Source of the DNA: Nonlabens dokdonensis DSW-6
GTDB taxonomy: Bacteria; Bacteroidota; Bacteroidia; Flavobacteriales; Flavobacteriaceae
Assembly: GCF_000332115.1 (NCBI RefSeq)
Contig: NC_020156.1
Location: 186,001 to 250,000, forward strand
DNA length: 64,000 bases
Direction: 5' to 3'
Positions 54,415-63,168 of this stretch are shown one piece after another (the first letter of the stretch is position 1; each line of letters begins with the position of its first letter). Under the pieces are notes generated by a model. It was not told the DNA's origin. It did no database searches and was given only the letters and a program-made list of their open reading frames with translations. A program made the translations under genes and the position numbers.

Positions 54415-55572
54415 TTAAGTCGAGACTATATCACTAGGCAGCTTTAAAGTGAGTGTAGTTCCTTCTTCTTCACTGGTTAAAAAAGATAGAGAGCCACCAT
54501 GTATTTCGGCAATCATTTTTGAGATATAAGTTCCAAGTCCTGTACCTGTATCTTTTCCCGAGGTAGCATATTTTTCAAAAAAGTTGTTTCTCACACTTTT
54601 AGGAATTACCCCTTTATTGCTGATTTTTACAGTAAAGATTTGATCATAATCTATTGAGATACCTATCGTTTCTTTATCGGGAGATGCTTCCAAAGCATTG
54701 CGCAACAAGTTTTGAAATAAATGCTGCAGATAAAATTCATCACCTTTAATCATAAATTCATCTGTGCCAGGCTCACAAACTTTACCATCATGTATGAGAC
54801 TAAAATCTGCCTCCTTTTCCATTATAAGATCCTTTAACTCTGAAGTTTCATTTGCAATAAGAGCTATTAAATCAAAAGTAGAAACATCTGGTTGATATTC
54901 ACCACGCTCCATTTTTGCAAAATCATTTGCAGAGGTGAGCAGCTTTATGGTATCATTACCTATGTTCTTCAACATCGTTACCCACTTAGCTTGTTGCTTA
55001 TCAAGTTCTGTTTTAGATAGAATAGTTGCTATGGAAACCATAGACGCAACTCTATTGCGCATGTCATGATCTACCATTTCGTTTGCAATATCTTGAGTCT
55101 TTATCTTATTCTCTAGAATATCGATCGTGGTTTTAAGACGATCAATAGTTAATTCTAATTCTTTCGCTTTGACCACTAGGGTCATTTTTTTCTTTACATT
55201 AGTTTCTTCATCATAAAGAAAAGCTGCATTTGAAATGATTTCAAATTGTTGATTTTGTTTATTTTGAACAGTCCAGCGTCCTTGAAGCTCATATTCTTTT
55301 TCAAGAAATTCTTCATGAAGTTTTACAAGCATATCTCTATACTCATCTGGTACGACTGTCGTAAAAGGTTTTCCTATAAGTTCATCTTTAGAATATCCGT
55401 AGATATCGCAATAGGTAAGGTTGACATCAGTAAAGTATCCATCTGAATCTGTAATACATATACCTATAGGCATTTGTTGAAAAACCTCATAGGATAATTT
55501 ATTATCTTCCTCAAAGCTACTTTTAATTTGTGCAAGCTTCTTTTCTGTTGATTTTTGAAAGGATGAATTCAT
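54415..55572 (-). CDS. PAS-domain sensor histidine kinase
   Basis: 385 residues, no membrane helix, so cytosolic. PAS domain at 25-140 (MPIGICITDSDGYFTDVNLTY, YGYSKDELIGK). A coiled-coil linker follows. The dimerisation box MVDHDMRNRVASM holds the phospho-His, an HD-M-RNR variant of the usual HELRTP. ATPase boxes are NLLRNALEAS (N box) and GKDTGTGLGTYISKMI (G box). No response regulator is adjacent; the Crp/Fnr gene is its neighbour on the same strand, so a link to redox sensing is possible but not shown. Confidence 0.9.
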   Translation of the reverse strand: MNSSFQKSTEKKLAQIKSSFEEDNKLSYEVFQQMPIGICITDSDGYFTDVNLTYCDIYGYSKDELIGKPFTTVVPDEYRDMLVKLHEEFLEKEYELQGRWTVQNKQNQQFEIISNAAFLYDEETNVKKKMTLVVKAKELELTIDRLKTTIDILENKIKTQDIANEMVDHDMRNRVASMVSIATILSKTELDKQQAKWVTMLKNIGNDTIKLLTSANDFAKMERGEYQPDVSTFDLIALIANETSELKDLIMEKEADFSLIHDGKVCEPGTDEFMIKGDEFYLQHLFQNLLRNALEASPDKETIGISIDYDQIFTVKISNKGVIPKSVRNNFFEKYATSGKDTGTGLGTYISKMIAEIHGGSLSFLTSEEEGTTLTLKLPSDIVST

Positions 55573-55644
55573 AGGGATTACTGGTACTCAAAATAGGTTT
55601 AAAAATGATTACAAAGATATGAAAAATGCTCTTAATCAGAACAT

Positions 55645-56349
55645 TCACTCAAATCCTTCAATAAGATTGTAAAGTGATTTATGATCTACTAGTTTTATAC
55701 GTTTACCGTCAGTAGCTATCCATCCTGCTTTTTTAAATTTCGTAAGCTGTCTTATACAAGCTTCCTTAGCGGTGCCGACTACATTTGCAATATCTTCTCT
55801 AGTTAATATCATTTTGATATAACCTTCGTCATCCGTGCCAAAAGTATCTTCCAGATATTTCAAGGTCTCTGCAATGCGCTGTCTTACATTCTTTTGAGCC
55901 ATGTTTACGATCACATCATCTGCAAACTTTAACTCGTTTGCCATTTGTTGAAGAATAGCATTTGTGAATTTAATATTGTTGCTTATGTTGTCTTTCAAGT
56001 GGTTTTTAGGAATAAAACAAACCGTCATATCACTCAAGGCAACAGCGCTTAAATTGGTAGATTCTTCTGTTATCACAGATCGCTGTCCTAATAGCTCTCC
56101 TCGTTTAACAAGTTTTACTATTTGATCTTTACCATTGTCGCTCATTTTTGACAACTTAGAAACGCCGTCTCGCACACAAAAAACACCATTTAACTTATCA
56201 CCTTCTTTAAAGATCTCATCACCTTTTTTAACTGTTTTAGTTTCCTTACTATCAGAAATGTTTTTAAGTTCTTCTTTAGTAAGAGCTTTAAGTGTATTTA
56301 ATCTACGTACAATGCAGTTCTCGCATCTTTGCTCAGTGTGTTGACTCAT
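55645..56349 (-). CDS. Crp/Fnr family transcriptional regulator
   Basis: 234 residues. Effector domain with KKGDEIFKEGDKLNGVFCV and GELLGQRSVI; C-terminal winged HTH with LTREDIANVVGTAKEACIRQLTKFKKAGWI, where TAKEACIRQL is the recognition helix. The N-terminal RCENCIV holds two Cys, but not the four-Cys set of E. coli Fnr. It lies divergent to the cbb3 oxidase locus, and Fnr-like palindromes precede its neighbours, so it is the best candidate regulator of that regulon (inference). The TGACAAATGTCA site, 175 bp upstream of its start, may also affect its own transcription. Confidence 0.93.
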   Translation of the reverse strand: MSQHTEQRCENCIVRRLNTLKALTKEELKNISDSKETKTVKKGDEIFKEGDKLNGVFCVRDGVSKLSKMSDNGKDQIVKLVKRGELLGQRSVITEESTNLSAVALSDMTVCFIPKNHLKDNISNNIKFTNAILQQMANELKFADDVIVNMAQKNVRQRIAETLKYLEDTFGTDDEGYIKMILTREDIANVVGTAKEACIRQLTKFKKAGWIATDGKRIKLVDHKSLYNLIEGFE

Positions 56350-56523
56350 CTAGTTGCTCAAAAGGTTAATGTAAATCTCCAATAATTTAATTCAAAACAG
56401 AAGTTTTATTTCATCTCTTTGAATTAATGTTTTTCATGTCATCTAAGTCTATTCAATAAGCTTATCCTTAAGATCTCAATCCGACACCTGTTAAATTATA
56501 AAAACAAAAATAACAATTCTAGG

Positions 56524-56535
56524 TGACAAATGTCA
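56524..56535 (+). promoter_or_regulatory. Fnr-like operator upstream of copper ATPase
   Basis: TGACAAATGTCA (TGAC-N4-GTCA), centre 56529.5. CATATTTG at 56560-56567, one base from TAnnTTTG, has its centre 34 bp downstream. Divergent crp/fnr-type gene on the other side. Confidence 0.6.
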
Positions 56536-56615
56536 TCGTTTTCAACCTGTGATTCGGTTCATATTTGCCACAGGTAATTATAAAAGTGCTTGCACTTAAG
56601 CAAATTGAATAAATT

Positions 56616-59066
56616 ATGGAAAGTTGTTTCCATTGTGGAGATGAATGTCGCAAAACCCTTATCAAGCATCAGGAAAAATCTTTTTGCTGTAATGGTTGTA
56701 AAACGGTCTATGACATTTTAAACGATAATGACTTATCGTATTATTATGATCTGGAACACACTCCAGGAACTACTCCTGTTGAGCAAGAGGGAAAATTTGA
56801 CTTTCTAGAAAGCAATGAGATCATATCGCAATTGCTGGAATTTAATGAACAAGGCATTCAGGTTATCTCTCTTCTCATTCCTTCTATTCATTGTAGCTCT
56901 TGTATTTGGGTATTAGAAAATTTACAAAAATTACAACCTGGTGTAAAAACTTCACAAGTAAATTTTCCAGAGAAAACAGTAAGAATCACCTATTCTAGCG
57001 CAGACTTGAACCTTCAAGATCTCGTACTTCTTTTATCTAAATTAGGTTACGAGCCGTACATATCGCTTGAAGATACTAATAAGCAAAAAACCGATAAGGA
57101 TCGTAGTCTTATTTATAAATTAGGTGTTGCTGGTTTTGCTTTTGGTAATATCATGTTTTTATCTTTTCCAGAGTATTTTGAAGTGAACGAATTCTGGTTA
57201 GAAAAGTACAAACATGTCTTCAGGTGGTTGATGTTCATATTTAGCTTACCAGTTGTTTTTTATTCTGGTCGTGATTACTTTATCTCGGCATTCAAAGGGT
57301 TGCGCAGTAAAATTCTCAATATAGATGTACCTATCGCCATAGGGATTACGGTTCTATTCACACGCTCTTTTGTAGATGTTTTGATGGATTGGGGTTCTGG
57401 TTTTTTTGATAGCCTTGCAGGACTGGTCTTCTTTTTACTTTTAGGACGTTTCTTCCAGCAAAAAACCTACGCCTATCTTTCTTTTGAGCGCGATTATAAG
57501 TCCTACTTCCCTATCGCTGTTACAAGAATATTTAAAAATATAGATGGTGATGATCTCGCTTTCGCGAAAGCGGAATCAGGAAAATCTTCTTTCTCTACCA
57601 AAAAATCTGAACAACAAATTCAAGTCAACGATCTGCAGCAAGGCGACCGTATCTTGATAAGAAACAATGAGTTATTACCTGTAGATGGTGTGTTGATTAA
57701 TGGAAACGCATTGATCGATTACAGCTTTGCGACTGGAGAAGCAGAGCCTGTGGCCAAGACATCTGGAGACCACCTATTTGCAGGAGGAAGACAGCTCGCA
57801 GGATCAATAGAAGTAGAAGTTTTGAAAAGCATGGAGCAAAGTTATCTCACGCAACTCTGGTCTAATGAGGTCTTTTCAAAAAAAGGAAAAAACGTATTCC
57901 AATCGCTTACTGATCAAATAAGTCGCCGTTTTACCATTACTTTATTACTAATAGCGATTGTTGCAACGGCGGTTTGGCTTTTTATAGATACTAGTATTGC
58001 ACTTAATGTATTTACTTCTGTTTTGATAGTAGCCTGCCCATGTGCAATAGCGCTTGCAGCACCTTTTACATTAGGAAATTTGTTGCGCATTTTTGGACGT
58101 CACAAATTGTATATGAAAGACACGTCTTCCATAGAGCAAATGGCACATATTGATCTAGTGGTTTTTGATAAAACAGGGACACTTACCACAAATTCTAAAA
58201 ACACTATTACTTATGAAGGTGTCGAGCTGGATGAAGATGAAAAATCTTTACTGTCGAGTACGCTACGCTCTTCTAACCATCCATTGAGTCGTTCTCTTTA
58301 TGAAATGCTGGATCAACACGATATCAAAACCCTTGATGATTTTCAAGAAGAAGTAGGTAAAGGTGTTACAGGAACTATTAATGACCAGCACATTAAGATA
58401 GGCTCTTTTGAGTTTTTAGGATCGCCAGAACAAGGAGCCAGTGTTAACACGCATCAAAACACAGCTGTGCATATTTGTTATAATAATACTTATAAAGGCT
58501 GTTTCATTTTTTATAATGAATATCGTGATGGTGTTCAAGAGGTGTTTAACCAGTTAAAGAAGTCTGTTCAAATTGTTATTCTTTCTGGTGATAATGATGG
58601 GGAACGAGAGCATCTAGCAAGCATTTTACCTGCTAACACTACGTTGCTTTTTAATCAAAAACCAGAAGACAAGCTCAATTACATCAAGAATCAACAGCGA
58701 GCTGGCAAAACCGTTTTAATGGTAGGTGATGGACTTAATGATGCCGGAGCCTTAGCGCAAAGTAACGTTGGAATTACTATTTCTGAGAATATCAATGTAT
58801 TTTCTCCTGCTTGCGACGGTATTCTTGACGCTTCAAGATTTAGCGATATCAACACTTTTCTATCTATTTCAAAAAATGGTTTAAAAACTATTAAATACGC
58901 TTTTATTTTCTCTCTTTTCTACAATATGATCGGATTAGGATTTGCTCTCACTGGCAAACTTGCTCCTGTGGTAGCGGCTATTTTAATGCCTTTAAGTTCA
59001 ATAAGCATTGTGATCTTCACAACTGTAATCACTTATTTGTTAGGGAGAAAACTGAAATCTAATTAA
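56616..59066 (+). CDS. ccoI: Copper-transporting P-type ATPase of cbb3 oxidase assembly (CcoI/FixI type)
   Basis: 816 residues. The N terminus is Cys-rich (SCFHCGDECRKTL, FCCNGCKTVYDIL) and is followed by an HMA-like metal-binding domain with CSSC (IHCSSCIWVLENL). Eight membrane helices; the ion-path motif VACPCAIALAAP (CPC), the phosphorylation site VFDKTGTLTT and the hinge VGDGLNDAGAL are intact. Supplies copper for the CuB centre of cbb3 oxidase, and the oxidase genes follow. A CGCTTTCGCGAAAGCG palindrome in the CDS (57557-57572) encodes AFAKA in the cytoplasmic loop. An Fnr-like site precedes the gene. Confidence 0.95.
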   Translation: MESCFHCGDECRKTLIKHQEKSFCCNGCKTVYDILNDNDLSYYYDLEHTPGTTPVEQEGKFDFLESNEIISQLLEFNEQGIQVISLLIPSIHCSSCIWVLENLQKLQPGVKTSQVNFPEKTVRITYSSADLNLQDLVLLLSKLGYEPYISLEDTNKQKTDKDRSLIYKLGVAGFAFGNIMFLSFPEYFEVNEFWLEKYKHVFRWLMFIFSLPVVFYSGRDYFISAFKGLRSKILNIDVPIAIGITVLFTRSFVDVLMDWGSGFFDSLAGLVFFLLLGRFFQQKTYAYLSFERDYKSYFPIAVTRIFKNIDGDDLAFAKAESGKSSFSTKKSEQQIQVNDLQQGDRILIRNNELLPVDGVLINGNALIDYSFATGEAEPVAKTSGDHLFAGGRQLAGSIEVEVLKSMEQSYLTQLWSNEVFSKKGKNVFQSLTDQISRRFTITLLLIAIVATAVWLFIDTSIALNVFTSVLIVACPCAIALAAPFTLGNLLRIFGRHKLYMKDTSSIEQMAHIDLVVFDKTGTLTTNSKNTITYEGVELDEDEKSLLSSTLRSSNHPLSRSLYEMLDQHDIKTLDDFQEEVGKGVTGTINDQHIKIGSFEFLGSPEQGASVNTHQNTAVHICYNNTYKGCFIFYNEYRDGVQEVFNQLKKSVQIVILSGDNDGEREHLASILPANTTLLFNQKPEDKLNYIKNQQRAGKTVLMVGDGLNDAGALAQSNVGITISENINVFSPACDGILDASRFSDINTFLSISKNGLKTIKYAFIFSLFYNMIGLGFALTGKLAPVVAAILMPLSSISIVIFTTVITYLLGRKLKSN

Positions 59067-59074
59067 AAATTATC

Positions 59075-59467
59075 ATGATATTAAGCACTCAAAACTTCTC
59101 GCAAACTAGAAAGGATCTCAATTTTAATTTTTGGTTGAGCAATTTCAAAGAAAATGAAGTTATCTCTTTATTTCAGGACGCCATTTGTAATCATTCCATC
59201 AACACAGCTTTAAATGGATGGATTCAAAAAGCTCAAACACAAGTTAGTTCTCTAGAACAACTTTTATATAATAGCAATCATTTGTGTCCTACTCTTTATG
59301 AGTCTGTTTATAATAAAATCTCAACATACGACTCGTCTATTTCAGAATTAAACAGAAGTCTTCTATCCAATGAAGTAAACCTTCCCATACACGGAATATC
59401 TCTTTTAAAACAACTTCTTGAGTTACAACAAAGGATTCAAAATGTCTTCATGTATTTACATGTTTAA
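59075..59467 (+). CDS. Hypothetical protein between ccoI and ccoS
   Basis: 130 residues from ATG 59075, 8 bp after the ccoI stop and so probably cotranscribed with it. Helical and soluble, with Leu/Ser/Asn-rich sequence (ISLFQDAICNHSINTALNGW, ISLLKQLLELQQRIQN). No motif, signal peptide or metal-ligand cluster that I recognise. The coding frame is long for the gap, so I take it as real. A role in oxidase biogenesis is only suggested by place. Confidence 0.6.
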   Translation: MILSTQNFSQTRKDLNFNFWLSNFKENEVISLFQDAICNHSINTALNGWIQKAQTQVSSLEQLLYNSNHLCPTLYESVYNKISTYDSSISELNRSLLSNEVNLPIHGISLLKQLLELQQRIQNVFMYLHV

Positions 59468-59512
59468 AGAACATGGAAATCTCAAATAAATAATTGAAAA
59501 AAAATATAAAGC

Positions 59513-59524
59513 TGACAAAAGTCA
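59513..59524 (+). promoter_or_regulatory. Fnr-like operator upstream of ccoS-ccoNOQP
   Basis: TGACAAAAGTCA (TGAC-N4-GTCA), centre 59518.5; it is followed by TCTTTT as at the 53357 site. TAATTTTA at 59548-59555, one base from TAnnTTTG, has its centre 33 bp downstream, leaving 18 bp to the ccoS ATG. Confidence 0.65.
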
Positions 59525-59573
59525 TCTTTTCCCTTAGTCCTAGATTCTAATTTTACCAAATAATTCAAACGGT

Positions 59574-59753
59574 ATGAATATTATTTATATGCTTCTCGCA
59601 ATTAGTGTTGTCGTGGCGCTGCTATTTCTCGCAGCGTTTATTTTCTCTGTAAAGCTGGGACAATATGATGATACTTATACTCCATCAGTTAGAATGCTAT
59701 TTGATGATGAATTGATAAAAGAAAACCCTAAAGAAAAAAAAACAACCGATTAA
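59574..59753 (+). CDS. ccoS: cbb3-type oxidase assembly protein CcoS
   Basis: 59 residues, ATG 59574-59576 to TAA 59751-59753. One transmembrane helix (IIYMLLAISVVVALLFLAAFIF) then SVKLGQYDDTYTPSVRMLFDDE, which is the CcoS pattern of a short acidic tail after a helix with GQYDD. CcoS is needed for cofactor insertion into CcoN in other bacteria. It is first in its operon behind an Fnr-like site. Confidence 0.9.
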   Translation: MNIIYMLLAISVVVALLFLAAFIFSVKLGQYDDTYTPSVRMLFDDELIKENPKEKKTTD

Positions 59754-59777
59754 TTTAAATCAACAACCTAAATAATT

Positions 59778-61985
59778 ATGGAAGTACAAAAGTTTTATTA
59801 CGATAATAAAATCGTAAGCAAATTTATCATCGCAACTTTGTTTTGGGGTGTTATAGGTATGAGCGTTGGGCTCTTACTTGCTTATATGTATCTGTTTCCT
59901 AATTTAACCGATGGGGTCTCCTGGTTAAGCTATGGTCGTTTAAGACCATTACATACAAATGCAGTGATATTTGCCTTTGTAGGAAACGCAATATTTGCTG
60001 GAGTTTACTACTCTACGCAGCGTCTTTTAAAAGCACGTATGTGGAAAGACTGGTTGAGCAATCTCAATTTTTGGGGATGGCAAGCAATTATTGTAGGTGC
60101 TGCAATTACATTGCCATTAGGTTACACAACTTCCAAAGAATATGCAGAGCTAGAGTGGCCGTTTGATATCGCTATTGCCTTGATATGGGTAGCCTTTGGA
60201 GCAAATCTAATTGGTACAATACTTAAAAGAAGACAGCGTCACCTGTATGTGGCTATCTGGTTTTATCTAGCAACATTTGTTACCGTAGCTGTTCTACATA
60301 TAGTAAACAGTATGGAGTTACCAGTAAGCGCATTAAAAAGTTATTCTGCTTATGCTGGTGTACAAGATGCCTTAGTACAATGGTGGTACGGTCATAATGC
60401 TGTTGCCTTTTTCTTAACTACTCCGTTTTTAGGATTGATGTATTACTTTGTTCCTAAAGCGGCAAATAGACCAGTATATTCTTATAGGCTTTCTATTGTT
60501 CACTTCTGGTCGTTGATTTTTATTTATATCTGGGCTGGACCTCACCACTTATTATACTCAGCTTTACCAGACTGGGCTCAAAATTTAGGTGTTGCTTTTT
60601 CTGTGATGTTAATTGCACCATCGTGGGGTGGAATGATCAATGGATTATTAACCTTAAGAGGTGCTTGGGATAAAGTACGTACAGATCCTGTTTTAAAATT
60701 TATGGTAGTTGCTATAACAGGTTACGGTATGGCAACATTTGAAGGACCTATGCTTTCTCTTAAAAATGTAAACGCCATAGCGCACTTTAGCGACTGGATT
60801 ATTGCACACGTTCACGTAGGAGCTCTTGCGTGGAATGGTTTCCTAACTTTCGGTATGGTGTACTGGTTAGTTCCTAGATTGTTTAAAACAACTCTTTGGT
60901 CCACTAAGTTAGCAAACGTTCACTTCTGGATAGGTACATTAGGTGTAATTCTCTATGCATTACCTATGTATGTTGCTGGATTTGTACAAGCTTCTATGTG
61001 GAAACAATTTAATCCAGATGGTACGCTTACTTACGGTAACTTCTTAGAAACTGTTACTCAAATCATGCCTATGTACTGGATGAGAGCAATAGGTGGAAGT
61101 TTATTTATAGTAGGAGCTTTAATAGGTGTTTATAACATGATTATGACAGCTCGTGCTGGTAGTAAAGTTACTGATGAACTTGCTGAAGCTGCTGCTTTAT
61201 CAAATGTGACTAGTAAACGTACTGTAAAAGAAGGTTATCACACCTGGTTAGAAAGACGACCAGTAAAATTAACTATCTATGCAACAGTAGCAATTCTTAT
61301 AGGTGGAATGGTACAGATAATTCCGTCTCTTATGGTAGATGATTATGTACCTGTCATTTCTAGTGTTAAACCTTATACACCGTTAGAACTGGAAGGAAGA
61401 GATATCTATATAAGGGAAGGTTGTGTAGGATGTCACTCTCAAATGATACGTCCTTTTAGAAGTGAGGTAGAACGATACGGAGAATATTCTAAAGCTGGAG
61501 AATATGTTTATGATCATCCATTCTTATGGGGTAGTAAGCGTACTGGCCCAGATTTAATGCGCGTAGGTGGAAAATATAGTGACAACTGGCACATCAACCA
61601 CTTCTATGATCCACAAAGTACTTCATCTGGTTCTATAATGCCTTCTTATAAATGGCTCATTAAAAATGAGCTTGATAAATCTGATACTGAAGATAAAATG
61701 GCCGCTATGATGACCTTAGGTGTTCCATATACTCAAGAAGAAATCGATCGAGCGCAAGAATGGATGACAGAGCAAGGAACTCAAATAGAAAAAAGTCTCT
61801 ACAACGATCCTGACTTTGCAAAAACTTATGAGGCAGATAAGCAGTATGCTCAAGAGAACAACTTACCATTTGTAGAAATGCGCAATAGAGAAGTAGTAGC
61901 AATCATATCCTATCTACAACGATTAGGTACCGATATCAAAGTCACCACTGCTGATGGAACTGTAATGAACTTAAACGAAGAATAA
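59778..61985 (+). CDS. ccoNO: cbb3 cytochrome oxidase, fused subunits CcoN and CcoO
   Basis: 735 residues. Residues 1-460 are CcoN: many membrane helices with heme/CuB ligand His, e.g. LRPLHTNAVIFAF, WWYGHNAVAFF, WAGPHHLLYSALPDW and IAHVHVGALAWNG. Residues 500-735 are CcoO with a membrane anchor (LTIYATVAILIGGMVQII) and c-type heme motif CVGCHSQM; the axial Met is probably in GSIMPSYKWL. The fusion of the two subunits is known in Bacteroidota. Terminal oxidase reducing O2 with high affinity at the inner membrane. ccoQ follows 1 bp on. Confidence 0.96.
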   Translation: MEVQKFYYDNKIVSKFIIATLFWGVIGMSVGLLLAYMYLFPNLTDGVSWLSYGRLRPLHTNAVIFAFVGNAIFAGVYYSTQRLLKARMWKDWLSNLNFWGWQAIIVGAAITLPLGYTTSKEYAELEWPFDIAIALIWVAFGANLIGTILKRRQRHLYVAIWFYLATFVTVAVLHIVNSMELPVSALKSYSAYAGVQDALVQWWYGHNAVAFFLTTPFLGLMYYFVPKAANRPVYSYRLSIVHFWSLIFIYIWAGPHHLLYSALPDWAQNLGVAFSVMLIAPSWGGMINGLLTLRGAWDKVRTDPVLKFMVVAITGYGMATFEGPMLSLKNVNAIAHFSDWIIAHVHVGALAWNGFLTFGMVYWLVPRLFKTTLWSTKLANVHFWIGTLGVILYALPMYVAGFVQASMWKQFNPDGTLTYGNFLETVTQIMPMYWMRAIGGSLFIVGALIGVYNMIMTARAGSKVTDELAEAAALSNVTSKRTVKEGYHTWLERRPVKLTIYATVAILIGGMVQIIPSLMVDDYVPVISSVKPYTPLELEGRDIYIREGCVGCHSQMIRPFRSEVERYGEYSKAGEYVYDHPFLWGSKRTGPDLMRVGGKYSDNWHINHFYDPQSTSSGSIMPSYKWLIKNELDKSDTEDKMAAMMTLGVPYTQEEIDRAQEWMTEQGTQIEKSLYNDPDFAKTYEADKQYAQENNLPFVEMRNREVVAIISYLQRLGTDIKVTTADGTVMNLNEE

Positions 61986-61986
61986 G

Positions 61987-62178
61987 ATGTTAAAATTTGT
62001 AAAAGGAAACTTAGAAAACATTGATGGCGTAGAGATCTACCCTATCATATCATTACTCATATTTTTCATCTTTTTCACTGCTCTTTTCTGGTGGGTTTTC
62101 ACTGCCAAAAAGAAACATATAGAAGAGGTAAGTAACATCCCTTTGACTGATGATGCTTCAACTATTAAAGACCTATAA
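61987..62178 (+). CDS. ccoQ: cbb3 oxidase small subunit CcoQ
   Basis: 63 residues. A single transmembrane helix (IYPIISLLIFFIFFTALFWW) followed by a short basic then acidic tail (TAKKKHIEEVSNIPLTDD), the pattern of CcoQ/FixQ. It is between ccoNO and ccoP with 1-2 bp gaps. Confidence 0.88.
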   Translation: MLKFVKGNLENIDGVEIYPIISLLIFFIFFTALFWWVFTAKKKHIEEVSNIPLTDDASTIKDL

Positions 62179-62180
62179 AC

Positions 62181-63161
62181 ATGAACAATACAGGATTATT
62201 TATAAGAACGATAGCTTTTGCTGTCCTTGGATATTTTTTCTTCAACTGGATAGGCTCCACTGAAGATGCTACGGCATTTGAAAACTTGCCTTGGCTTTGG
62301 GTTGTATACGGTGTCATTATATTATTCTACATAGCAGGTGAAGCGAGTCTGGGAGCTCTAAGTAGGGTTCTTTATGCAAGCCTCAAGCCAGATGCACAGA
62401 AAAAGTATGATGAGAATATCGCTTTCGCGAAAGCAAACCAATTCAAATGGATCAAAAATATCTACAAAAAATCTTTAGGAAGCAAAGCTGTAGAAGAAGA
62501 GCATGAAATTATACTAGATCACAATTATGACGGAATCAAAGAACTAGACAACAATTTACCGCCATGGTGGGTTTACATGTTCTATGCAACCATCCTTTTT
62601 GCTGTAGTTTATCTAGTAAGATTTGAAATTTTCAATAATTATGATCAAGATGAAGAATATGAAACTGCAGTTGCAGCAGCTCAAATAGAGATTGATGAAT
62701 GGAAAAAAACAGCTAAAAACTTAGTAGATGTAAACACAGTAGTATTGCTAACTGATGCAGCAGATATTAATGCTGGAAAAGTAATTTTTCAATCTAATTG
62801 TGTTGCCTGCCATAAAGCAGACGGTGGCGGTGGAATAGGTCCTAATCTTACCGATAGAAACTGGATTCTAGGTGGCGGCATTAAAAATGTATTCAACACC
62901 ATTTCTGAAGGTGGAAGATCTGGAAAAGGAATGGTTGCATGGAAGCAAGACCTGAAACCTCTAGAAATGGCACAAGTAGCAAGTTATGTTTTGACATTTG
63001 AAGGAACTACTCCTGCAGAGCCAAAAGCTGCTGAAGGTGAAATATGGACCGATCCAGATGCACCTCAAATAGAAGAGCAAATCAATGAAATTATTACAGA
63101 CTCTCTAGATCATCCAGAGGTAGAAATAGAAGAGCTTAAAGTAGTAACTGATAATAATTAA
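62181..63161 (+). CDS. ccoP: cbb3 oxidase subunit CcoP, single heme-c motif
   Basis: 326 residues. Two N-terminal helices (IRTIAFAVLGYFFFNWI; LWVVYGVIILFYIAGEA), a long cytoplasmic loop, the CcoP signature NLPPWWVYMFYATILFAVVYLV near 130-150, then one cytochrome c domain (FQSNCVACHKADGGGGIGPNL). Only one CxxCH is present, while proteobacterial CcoP proteins have two. The C-terminal tail is acidic. The palindrome CGCTTTCGCGAAAGC at 62420 encodes AFAKA in the loop. Confidence 0.93.
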   Translation: MNNTGLFIRTIAFAVLGYFFFNWIGSTEDATAFENLPWLWVVYGVIILFYIAGEASLGALSRVLYASLKPDAQKKYDENIAFAKANQFKWIKNIYKKSLGSKAVEEEHEIILDHNYDGIKELDNNLPPWWVYMFYATILFAVVYLVRFEIFNNYDQDEEYETAVAAAQIEIDEWKKTAKNLVDVNTVVLLTDAADINAGKVIFQSNCVACHKADGGGGIGPNLTDRNWILGGGIKNVFNTISEGGRSGKGMVAWKQDLKPLEMAQVASYVLTFEGTTPAEPKAAEGEIWTDPDAPQIEEQINEIITDSLDHPEVEIEELKVVTDNN

Positions 63162-63168
63162 TGTAATC

